Of a stretch of DNA of 8,799 nucleotides, positions 1-5,138 are shown piece after piece. Position 1 is the stretch's first letter. Every line of letters begins with the position of its first letter. This DNA is from Actinomycetota bacterium. Its GTDB lineage: Bacteria > Actinomycetota > Acidimicrobiia > Acidimicrobiales > Poriferisodalaceae. A model generated the notes under the pieces. It searched no databases. It saw only the letters and a program-made list of their open reading frames with translations, and was not told the DNA's origin. The position numbers and the translations under genes are program-made. The stretch covers positions 1-8,799 of the forward strand of contig JAADHX010000180.1 of the NCBI GenBank assembly GCA_013151655.1, read 5' to 3'.

Positions 1-220
1 CGCCGAGTGCGATCTGTTCCCACACCCGTCGAACGCTCAGCGGGCGGCCGCGACGGTTCGAAACTTGCCGACGCGCATCAACTGAATCGCGCGGAACCGC
101 CCACGCATTCCCGAAACGCACGCCCGGCAAATCGCCGGCAACCACCAACTGACGAACACGCTCAGACGACACACCAAGAAGCACCGACGCGTCAGCAAGA
201 GAAACAAGATCAGAACCCAT
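1..220 (-). CDS. Helix-turn-helix DNA-binding protein, N-terminal part (cut by window edge)
   Basis: The frame is open from an ATG at 220-218 to the left edge, giving 73 residues with no stop. Residues 5-25 (VSLADASVLLGVSSERVRQL) read as a MerR/excisionase-like helix-turn-helix. They are followed by a short wing-like segment around VAGDLPGVRFGNAWAVP (27-43) and a basic stretch (NRRGRPLSVRRVWEQ, 55-69). This pattern is common in actinobacterial HTH proteins that choose a promoter or act as antitoxin-like partners (AbiEi-type proteins have a similar 'RGRPLS.R.AW' segment), but the rest of the protein is outside the window, so the role is open. There is no Shine-Dalgarno sequence. An AT-rich -10-like hexamer ends 6 nt before the ATG, so a leaderless transcript is likely. 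The gene is divergent from menB, 145 bp away. The longer shadow frames on the opposite strand here show no recognisable domain. Confidence 0.72.
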   Translation of the reverse strand, partial: MGSDLVSLADASVLLGVSSERVRQLVVAGDLPGVRFGNAWAVPRDSVDARRQVSNRRGRPLSVRRVWEQIALG

Positions 221-226
221 ATGGCC

Positions 227-258
227 AATATATAGGAGTAGTCCAAGATTTACCACAA
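227..258 (-). promoter_or_regulatory. Putative leaderless promoter of the HTH gene
   Basis: On the minus strand, TTGTGG (258-253) lies 18 nt before the AT-rich TATATATT (234-227), which contains two overlapping -10-like hexamers. The start codon follows 6 to 8 nt later, where transcription would be expected to begin. No Shine-Dalgarno sequence precedes the ATG. This is inferred from sequence alone. Confidence 0.4.
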
Positions 259-352
259 CAACCGCGGCGCCCACCACCACAGCTGGCCCACGAGCGCTAG
301 TCGGCGTCGACAATTGCCAACTCGTTTCCGAAATGGCCAGCTCGCGCTGACC

Positions 353-358
353 TACACT
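353..358 (+). promoter_or_regulatory. Putative -10 box of menB (leaderless start)
   Basis: TACACT ends 7 nt before the menB ATG at 366, so the transcript would begin at or next to the start codon. No Shine-Dalgarno sequence is visible upstream and no good -35 box is seen at normal spacing. Leaderless mRNAs with a TAnnnT box at this distance are well known in actinobacteria. Confidence 0.42.
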
Positions 359-365
359 CGCTCGA

Positions 366-1277
366 ATGGCAGATAACCCGGTATCGGAGATATTCGACCC
401 CTCGTTATGGGACGAGGTGCCCGGATATGGCTTTACCGACATCACCTACCACCGGGCCAAGGCCCACGGCACCGTACGTATCGCGTTCGACCGCCCCGAG
501 GTGCGGAATGCGTTCAGGCCAAACACCGTCGACGAGCTCTACCGAGCGCTCGACCATGCCCGAATGTCGTCCGATGTTGGCTGCGTGCTTCTCACCGGGA
601 ACGGCCCGTCGGCAAAGGACGGCGGATGGGCGTTCTGCTCGGGGGGCGACCAACGAATCCGGGGCCGAGACGGATACATGTATGCCGAGGGCGATACAGC
701 CGACTCGATCGACCCGGCGCGTACCGGTCGGCTTCACATCCTCGAGGTGCAGCGGCTTATCCGCACGATGCCAAAGGTAGTCATTTGTGTCGTGCCAGGC
801 TGGGCCGTGGGCGGCGGCCACTCGCTCCATGTCGTCGCCGACCTAACGATCGCCAGCCGCCAACACGGCCTGTTCAAACAAACCGACACAGCGGTTGCCA
901 GCTTCGACGGCGGGTTCGGTTCGGCCTACCTGGCCAAACAGGTGGGCCAGAAGTTCGCCAGAGAGATTTTCTTTCTTGGCCGCACCTATTCGGCCACCGA
1001 CGCTCATCGACTCGGGATGGTCAACGCCGTGGTCGACCACGTAGATCTCGAGACAACAGCACTCCAATGGGGTGCCGAAATCAACTCGAACTCACCCACA
1101 GCACAACGAATGGCAAAGTTCGCTCTAAACCTCACCGACGACGGCATGATGGGTCAGCAGGTGTTTGCCGGCGAGGCCACCCGCCTCGCCTACATGACCG
1201 AAGAAGCCGTCGAAGGCCGAGACGCCTTTCTCGAGAAACGAAAGCCCGACTGGACCGGGTTTCCCTGGCATTTCTAG
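366..1277 (+). CDS. menB: 1,4-dihydroxy-2-naphthoyl-CoA synthase (MenB)
   Basis: This enzyme closes the second naphthoquinone ring in menaquinone synthesis, converting O-succinylbenzoyl-CoA to 1,4-dihydroxy-2-naphthoyl-CoA in the cytoplasm. The 303-residue product is a full-length crotonase-fold protein and reads closely like the mycobacterial enzyme. Visible hallmarks are FDRPEVRNAFRP (41-52), the CoA/oxyanion region WAFCSGGDQRIRG (88-100), GWAVGGGHSLH (145-155), the active-site segment QTDTAVASFDGGFGSAYLA (172-190), FFLGRTY (202-208) and the C-terminal LAYMTEEAVEGRDAF (274-288). Asp174, Ser179, Asp181 and Tyr276 align with catalytic residues described for the M. tuberculosis enzyme. The Asp at 174 points to the bicarbonate-independent MenB class. 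No other men gene is in view, so it stands alone here, divergent from the HTH gene. The start is supported by the family N-terminus (FDPSLWDEVPGYGFTDITYHR region) and by the -10 box just upstream. The alternative frames across this gene are shadows. Confidence 0.96.
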   Translation: MADNPVSEIFDPSLWDEVPGYGFTDITYHRAKAHGTVRIAFDRPEVRNAFRPNTVDELYRALDHARMSSDVGCVLLTGNGPSAKDGGWAFCSGGDQRIRGRDGYMYAEGDTADSIDPARTGRLHILEVQRLIRTMPKVVICVVPGWAVGGGHSLHVVADLTIASRQHGLFKQTDTAVASFDGGFGSAYLAKQVGQKFAREIFFLGRTYSATDAHRLGMVNAVVDHVDLETTALQWGAEINSNSPTAQRMAKFALNLTDDGMMGQQVFAGEATRLAYMTEEAVEGRDAFLEKRKPDWTGFPWHF

Positions 1278-1320
1278 ACCACAACCTGGCATCACCCTCA
1301 GTGGCTCTTAGGGGTTGAGC

Positions 1321-1329
1321 TGGTAGCAT
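1321..1329 (+). promoter_or_regulatory. Possible extended -10 promoter of the small charged-protein gene
   Basis: TGG followed by TAGCAT (1324-1329) resembles an extended -10 element. No convincing -35 box lies at the usual spacing. Transcription would start near 1336 and give a leader of about 80 nt before the ATG at 1419. The same bases overlap the ATG of a possible 26-codon upstream frame (1328-1408), so only one of the two readings is likely to be right. Confidence 0.28.
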
Positions 1330-1406
1330 GGATCCTCCCCGCGAGTCTGCGGCAGCGCGTCTGCACTGCGCCTGGCTTGGGGACGTCGGTGTGATCACCG
1401 AGACCT

Positions 1407-1413
1407 AAGGAGG
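1407..1413 (+). promoter_or_regulatory. Strong Shine-Dalgarno sequence
   Basis: AAGGAGG, a near-perfect match to the anti-Shine-Dalgarno sequence, sits 5 nt before the ATG at 1419 and fixes that start. It is the strongest ribosome binding site in the window and contrasts with the apparently leaderless menB next door. Confidence 0.85.
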
Positions 1414-1418
1414 CGCCA

Positions 1419-1685
1419 ATGGCAACCAGCAGAACGAGCTATGGCAAGCTGCAAAGAGACCGCGCCAAGAAGGAAAAGGCCGACGCAAAACGGGCCCGTC
1501 GTCTTTCGAAGGACGACGAAGAAACGACCGAGGCCGTTGTCGTCGAAGGCGACGTCGCAATGGACCCAGCGGCACTACTAACCCAAGTCGAGGAGCTTCA
1601 GCGTCAGTTCGACAACGACGAAATCGACTTCGACGAATACGAGGACCGCAAGGTCGACCTCATGGCCCAATTGATGATCGAATAG
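1419..1685 (+). CDS. Small charged protein, unknown function
   Basis: The product is 88 residues. I do not recognise a named family. Residues 1-31 are very basic (SYGKLQRDRAKKEKADAKRA region), residues 32-48 are acidic, and the C-terminal 36 residues (LLTQVEELQRQFDNDEIDFD, then EYEDRKVDLMAQLMIE) form a predicted amphipathic helical segment. This tail resembles the SHOCT-type short C-terminal domain, in which 'G/D-x-I-x-x-x-E-x-x-x-x-K-x-x-L' is typical, but the match is by eye. There is no signal peptide or membrane segment. The reading frame is supported by a near-ideal Shine-Dalgarno sequence and biased high-GC codon use. Its TAG stop is also the first three bases of a 35-bp repeat that recurs 501 bp downstream. 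A nucleic-acid- or ribosome-associated role is conceivable from the basic N-terminus but not shown. Confidence 0.78.
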   Translation: MATSRTSYGKLQRDRAKKEKADAKRARRLSKDDEETTEAVVVEGDVAMDPAALLTQVEELQRQFDNDEIDFDEYEDRKVDLMAQLMIE

Positions 1686-1717
1686 AGGTCGAGCCGATAG
1701 GCGAGGCCGTGGCCCGA
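1683..1717 (+). repeat. 35-bp imperfect direct repeat, copy 1
   Basis: This stretch matches 2184-2218 at 32 of 35 positions, and both copies share GAGGCCGTGGCCCGA exactly. It begins with the TAG stop of the small charged-protein gene. The pair brackets the deleted IS982-type element. A shorter related piece, GAGGCCGACCGG, occurs at about 1760-1771, next to the left end of the element. Confidence 0.7.
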
Positions 1718-1775
1718 GCGGCCCGATGAGCAGCGCGAATCAAGAGCGGAAAGTAGGCATGAGGCCGACCGGCAT

Positions 1776-1796
1776 CTAGATGACTGGTTCCAAGGG
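1776..1796 (+). repeat. Terminal inverted repeat, left (transposase 3' side)
   Basis: It starts CTAGATGACTGGTTCC and is the inverse of 2166-2186 with three mismatches. The transposase TAA stop (1799-1797) lies just inside it, as expected for the 3' side of a compact insertion sequence. A third, inverted copy lies at about 2556-2576. Confidence 0.62.
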
Positions 1797-2069
1797 TTAG
1801 TGGTCGTAGGCGAGCAGTGATCGGGCTGGTCCTGGTTGGTTGGTTGTTTCGTTGTGCCAGATTGCGGCGGTGAGGGCGAGGATGCGTTGTTGGATTCTGG
1901 CGCAGACGCCGGGTTTGGTTCGGCCGCCGTGGCGTTCGAGGTCGAGTTGTGCTTTGAGGGTTTGGTTGACTGATTCGATGGTTTGGCGGAACGCGCGTAG
2001 TAGCCGCCGGCCTGGTCGGGGGGCTTCGTTTCTGAGCGAGGGCCGGATCAAGGTGATCCCGGGGTTCAT
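1797..2069 (-). pseudogene. IS982-family transposase, C-terminal remnant
   Basis: This 90-residue frame carries the conserved end of IS982-type (DDE) transposases: GITLIRPSLRNE (4-15), RRLLRAFRQTIESVNQTLKA (21-40), QLDLERHGGRTKPGVCARIQ (41-60), ALTAAIWHNETT (65-76) and the terminal LLAYDH. The intact family has about 290 residues, and the first two catalytic acidic residues and their surroundings are absent. The frame begins ATG-AAC and is preceded by a GAAGGA-like sequence. This suggests that the native start was fused in frame to the C-terminal third by an internal deletion, because an in-frame stop lies 13-15 bases upstream of the ATG (2084-2082). It cannot encode an active transposase. 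Whether the peptide is made or still binds DNA is unknown. Confidence 0.8.
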
Positions 2070-2165
2070 GCGCTGTGTCCTTCAAGGAGTCAGGGTTTGT
2101 GTAGCCCCCTGATCGTGGACACCCTCGCGCTCTAAGTGGTAAATACTCGCGCTGACCGCGCGCAC

Positions 2166-2186
2166 CCCATGGAACTAATCATCTAG
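2166..2186 (-). repeat. Terminal inverted repeat, right (transposase 5' side)
   Basis: Read on the minus strand it starts CTAGATGATTAGTTCCATGG. It pairs with 1776-1796 at 18 of 21 positions. Its outermost TAG (2184-2186 on the plus strand) is shared with the beginning of the second 35-bp direct-repeat copy. Confidence 0.6.
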
Positions 2187-2218
2187 AGGCCGAGCCGGTA
2201 GTCGAGGCCGTGGCCCGA
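2184..2218 (+). repeat. 35-bp imperfect direct repeat, copy 2
   Basis: Second copy of 1683-1717, with three substitutions. It begins exactly at the right end of the deleted IS982-type element. Weaker similarity continues for about 25 further bases in both copies (CGCGAATC versus CGCGAAATC). Confidence 0.68.
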
Positions 2219-2541
2219 AGATCCGCGGATGCGCGAAATCCACTGTTCGCGGTCGTTTTCGGCTTCAATCTCGCTTCGTGTGGCCTCTGAACGGTCACGG
2301 TTAGATGTCCCACCCGGTTAGTAGACTGTCGAGCGAAACGCTAGGGAGCTCGACAGCACGAGAACCCTCGGTCCTGGTTCTGAACTCTGTTGATGATAAG
2401 GCCCGAGTAATTTCCTTGCAGCGAGCGCCTACTCACCATCTGTAGCGACCGAGCGTCTTGCAGCCACTTCCAGTGAGTTTGACGCAACCGCCGTTGCGCG
2501 TGGACCGAGTCTCGAACTGTCGTCAATCCGAACTGCCAATA
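2219..2541. other. Gene-free stretch between element remnants
   Basis: No reading frame here has a recognisable product, a good start site or family similarity; the one listed-length minus frame (2341-2526) has no detectable domain. The stretch contains a 9-bp dyad (2326-2356) and ends in decayed sequence leading into a solitary IS982-type end. It probably consists of degraded mobile-element DNA between convergent genes. I see no tRNA or terminator with a T-tract. Confidence 0.5.
2326..2356. repeat. Perfect 9-bp inverted repeat (dyad)
   Basis: CTGTCGAGC (2326-2334) and GCTCGACAG (2348-2356) are exact inverse complements separated by 13 nt. In RNA this would form a stable hairpin. No run of T follows on either strand, so it is not a standard intrinsic terminator. 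It could serve as a transcription end between the convergent units, as a protein-binding dyad, or be left over from a mobile element. Confidence 0.5.
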
Positions 2542-2576
2542 GCTACGAGCACTAACCCTTGGAGCTAACCATCTAC
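2542..2576 (+). repeat. Solitary IS982-type element end abutting aroQ
   Basis: Read on the minus strand from 2576, this stretch matches the left end of the deleted element (1776-1810) at 28 of 35 positions, including CTCCAAGGGTTAGTG. In plus orientation it ends with codons for Tyr-Glu-His-stop (2544-2555), parallel to Tyr-Asp-His-stop of the transposase remnant. It therefore looks like the 3' end of a second, more decayed copy facing the other way. Its outermost TAG supplies the stop codon of aroQ (2575-2573). Confidence 0.55.
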
Positions 2577-3013
2577 TGGTTTAGGTGTCGGACTATCGCC
2601 TCCACGCCCAACGAATACGAGACTCGGCCAAAGCCCAGAATCTGGCCGAGGCACACCTCAGCCAGCATCGAAGTGTGCCTGAATGCTTCGCGCCGATGCA
2701 CGTTCGAGATGTGAATCTCAACTACCGGAACCGAAATTCCGGCGATCGCGTCTCGTAACGCGATGCTGGTGTGGGTGTAAGCGCCAGCATTGAACGCCAC
2801 ACCGTCGATCCCGTCGCTTTCGGCGTTATGAAGGGCACTAACCAACTCGCCTTCGATGTTGGTCTGATGATCACTGATCTCGGCGCGACCGATGTACGCG
2901 GCCCTGAGCCCATCGACTAGCTCGCCAAGCGTGCCATGACCATAGATCTCAGGCTCACGCGTCCCCAGAAGGTTCAGGTTTGGACCGTTGAGGACTAAAA
3001 TGCGCGGTGGCAT
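2573..3013 (-). CDS. aroQ: Type II 3-dehydroquinate dehydratase (AroQ)
   Basis: This enzyme catalyses the third step of the shikimate pathway, 3-dehydroquinate to 3-dehydroshikimate, as a cytoplasmic dodecamer. The product is 146 residues, the normal length. Hallmarks are LNGPNLNLLGTREPEIYG (8-25) with catalytic Arg19 and Tyr24, the EGELV motif (54-58), NAGAYTHTSIALRDA (75-89) with Asn75 and His81, and EIHISNVHRREAFRHTS (99-115) with catalytic His101 and Arg112. The segment before EGELV reads QTNI instead of the usual QSNH; this position varies in the family (the M. tuberculosis enzyme also differs) and is not a core catalytic residue. GGAG lies 6 nt before the ATG. It is the last gene of the minus-strand operon, 33 bp after the lipid kinase gene. 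Its TAG stop lies at the outer edge of an insertion-sequence-like end, so the extreme C-terminus (HLNQ) may have been altered by an insertion. Confidence 0.96.
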   Translation of the reverse strand: MPPRILVLNGPNLNLLGTREPEIYGHGTLGELVDGLRAAYIGRAEISDHQTNIEGELVSALHNAESDGIDGVAFNAGAYTHTSIALRDAIAGISVPVVEIHISNVHRREAFRHTSMLAEVCLGQILGFGRVSYSLGVEAIVRHLNQ

Positions 3014-3046
3014 GGAGGGCTCCAGGGCTGTGTTGGGTGAAGAGTC

Positions 3047-3943
3047 TTAGTGTGCCCTATTGGGGCCCACAACTTGCAGCGCTGCACGGTCGACGGTTAG
3101 GTCGAGCGGCAGCGGTGCAATAACTTCCCCATCGGCTCGCAGCACTGTGGTTTCACGACTCTCAAGGCGAATCTCTCGACCGCGCGTAACGCTGACCCGT
3201 GGATCCGAAACGTGTTTGCCCTTTCGCGCCGCCGGAAGCAACCGGATCAGGTCGCGCCGGGGTGTGCCGCCGACGACCACAACGTCGAGCAGTCCGTCGT
3301 CTGGTTTAGCGTCAGGAGCGATGCGCATGCCCCCACCAAACGAATGCGTGTTAGCGATTGCCACGAACGTTGCGTCGTGGTGCACGGCGATTCCGTCGGT
3401 GGTGATGGTCATCGGCCGGATGACTCGCTTTGGGATCTCTAGGACCGTAGCGATGGTGTAGGCCCAAGACCCACCGGGCCAGCGGAGCGCCTCGGCCCGC
3501 TCGTTCACGTCGACGCTGAACCCGGCCGTGGCGATCGTGACCGCCCATGTGGTGCCCCCAATGTTGATCAGATCGATCCGACCAATCGGCCCGATGGCGC
3601 CAGCCACGGCCCTGTCGAGGCTCATAGAGATACCAAGGGCGGTTGCCGCATCGTTACCCGTTCCGAACGGAATGACCGCTAGGGCGGTATCAGTCGTCCT
3701 GAGCACATTGGCGGCCACGTGTACCGCACCATCGCCCCCAACAACAGCGACCCGATCGGCCCCCTCGGCGGCAATCGAGGCGAGTATCAGGCGAGAGGCG
3801 TCGACCGTCGTTGGTTGGTGGACAATTGCGGCGCGGTTCACTGCCAGGGCTGCGGCTACAAGACGATCGGCGAGCCCGGTACGCTGCGACCGACGACCGG
3901 TTCGGCTGGCGGCGGGGTTGACAACGAAGTTAAGCTGCTGCAA
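3047..3943 (-). CDS. Diacylglycerol kinase-family lipid kinase
   Basis: The protein has the DAGK catalytic domain found in bacterial lipid kinases (DgkB/YegS and mycobacterial LCB5-type proteins), which phosphorylate diacylglycerol or related lipids at the membrane face. From the chosen TTG at 3943 it is 298 residues. Visible motifs are VVNPAASRTG (7-16), the nucleotide-binding GGDGAVHVAANVL (69-81; usually GGDGT, here Ala), PFGTGND (92-98), TAGFSVDVN (139-147), FGGGMRIAPDAKPDDGLLDV (202-221) and DGE (271-273). There is no membrane segment. The start is uncertain: the frame opens further to a TTG at 3994, but that adds 17 residues not seen in the family and overlaps the upstream gene by 47 bp. 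TTG at 3943 lies 4 bp after the DUF1015 stop, which suggests coupled translation. No ATG start is available. The substrate cannot be told from sequence. Confidence 0.87.
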   Translation of the reverse strand: MQQLNFVVNPAASRTGRRSQRTGLADRLVAAALAVNRAAIVHQPTTVDASRLILASIAAEGADRVAVVGGDGAVHVAANVLRTTDTALAVIPFGTGNDAATALGISMSLDRAVAGAIGPIGRIDLINIGGTTWAVTIATAGFSVDVNERAEALRWPGGSWAYTIATVLEIPKRVIRPMTITTDGIAVHHDATFVAIANTHSFGGGMRIAPDAKPDDGLLDVVVVGGTPRRDLIRLLPAARKGKHVSDPRVSVTRGREIRLESRETTVLRADGEVIAPLPLDLTVDRAALQVVGPNRAH

Positions 3944-3947
3944 CTTT

Positions 3948-5138
3948 CTACACCATTGGTCGGACGAATAGGCCAGAGCGGGCCTTAGGCGCAAAGTATG
4001 TAGTTTTGGCTGGCATGGTCTGGCCGGCGTCGGCCACTTCGAACAGCTGGTCCATCGTCACCGGGCGGAGCATGAACAGGGCGCCTTCGCTTTCGCCGGC
4101 CTCGTCGGCTAGTTCGCCGATGGGCGAGCTACCAGGCCGGTAGGCCACGATTCCGCTCAGCAACGGCAGCAACTGCTCTTCGAGTCGCGACGACTCAAGC
4201 TGGGCGACTACAGGCGCATCGAAATCGATTGGAAGCGACACGATGTACCAGTTGTCACCGGCATGAACGGCAATCTCGTCGTCGGCTCGATCGAACAAAG
4301 CCACACCGATATTGCCTTCGATGGGCCTGGCGCCCATCGACTCAAGGACCTCTTCGAGAAGAGTGATTCCGGCCGGCGTGTCGCCAAACCAGATTCGATG
4401 ATGGGCCAAGTTGCGCATCTCGTCTGACAAGAAGATGGCTGCCAACAGCCACCGGCTGGGACCTTCGCCATCGTTGTCGTCAAAATACGTCTGGGCCGCG
4501 CCGGTGCGGTGATGGCCGTCGATGACATACAGCGGGTCGTCTTTTAGTGCCTCGATGACGGTGTCGGCTTCGTGGGAGGTCATGACCCAAATGGTCTGGT
4601 TTAGGTCATCGTCACCTTCGTGATGGAGCAGCGGGTCTCTTTCGGTGGCCGTGGCCAGAACTCTGGCTACTGCTGCGTCGGCTCGGTGTGACACAACGAC
4701 CGGGCTCGACTGGTACCCAACAACTTCGAGGTGTTTGGCGAGGTGGTCGCGCCGCGTTCCGTGCACACTCTCGTGGGCTCTTAGCTCGCCGGTTCGGAGG
4801 CCATCTGCTGGTACGCCACAGATGATTCCGGTTTGGCTATGAGCTTCGTCCTCGAGTCGGTACGCGTAGAAGGCCTCCGGGCGAAGCGGTTGGAATGCGC
4901 CCTTGTCGAATAGACGATCGAGCGCGACCCGGCCCTCGTTAAGCAGTTGTTCTGGGGTGAGCGACACGCCCGGGTCGACGTCTTCTGGGCCCCGGGTGAC
5001 GGCGAGATAGCTGTTGGGGTGAGTCGATAGAAAGCTCCGACGCTGGGCCGGAGTGAGGGCGTCATGGGGTGGAGAGGGCACATCAGTCCCCCAGTCGTCG
5101 GCGACTAAGCGGAGCGGAATACCTCCCAAACGAGTCAT
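3948..5138 (-). CDS. DUF1015 family protein, unknown function, coupled to serC
   Basis: The 396-residue product is a full-length member of the uncharacterised DUF1015 family. Family hallmarks are the central YVIDGHHRTGAA (204-215), with a DGHHR motif also seen in ParB-fold proteins such as the archaeal free-serine kinase SerK, and the C-terminal MPAKTTYFAPKARSGL (375-390). Residues 127-160 hold a GTRRDHLAKHLE segment and a charged region leading to the domain core. No signal peptide or membrane span is seen. The ATG (5138-5136) overlaps the serC TGA (5137-5135) as ATGA, so translation is probably coupled to serC. The open frame continues upstream to 5507, but only inside serC, so that extension is rejected. 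DUF1015 genes lying with serA/serC suggest a role in phosphoserine or serine metabolism; that is inference, since no activity is shown by the sequence itself. Confidence 0.9.
   Translation of the reverse strand: MTRLGGIPLRLVADDWGTDVPSPPHDALTPAQRRSFLSTHPNSYLAVTRGPEDVDPGVSLTPEQLLNEGRVALDRLFDKGAFQPLRPEAFYAYRLEDEAHSQTGIICGVPADGLRTGELRAHESVHGTRRDHLAKHLEVVGYQSSPVVVSHRADAAVARVLATATERDPLLHHEGDDDLNQTIWVMTSHEADTVIEALKDDPLYVIDGHHRTGAAQTYFDDNDGEGPSRWLLAAIFLSDEMRNLAHHRIWFGDTPAGITLLEEVLESMGARPIEGNIGVALFDRADDEIAVHAGDNWYIVSLPIDFDAPVVAQLESSRLEEQLLPLLSGIVAYRPGSSPIGELADEAGESEGALFMLRPVTMDQLFEVADAGQTMPAKTTYFAPKARSGLFVRPMV

Larger units (their letters stand above)
1776..2186 (-). mobile_element. Internally deleted IS982-family element
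   Basis: The element is bounded by inverted ends of 21 bp (1776-1796 and 2186-2166), identical at 18 of 21 positions, both beginning CTAGATGA and containing GTTCCA. Inside, on the minus strand, is a 90-codon frame encoding only the C-terminal third of an IS982-type transposase. A full IS982 transposase has about 290 residues, so roughly 200 codons are missing while both ends are kept. Upstream of the remnant frame (2070-2110) is a non-coding segment that looks like the native 5' leader. The simplest reading is an internal deletion rather than end truncation, producing a small non-autonomous element. No clean target-site duplication is visible. The family call rests on the transposase C-terminus; the ends were found here by comparing the two sides and were not matched to a reference. 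Confidence 0.68.

Noticed and set aside
7..300. 97-codon plus-strand frame and 69-codon minus-strand frame upstream of menB
   Set aside because: Both are low-complexity shadows of the minus-strand HTH frame; no family features, and the HTH frame gives a coherent domain.
1287..1315. Weak hairpin (ACCCT...AGGGGT) after menB as a terminator
   Set aside because: The stem is about 5 bp with a bulge and has no T-tract.
1660..2085. 141-codon minus frame over the insertion remnant
   Set aside because: It starts with TTG, is Pro/Arg/Thr-rich and out of frame with the recognisable transposase remnant.
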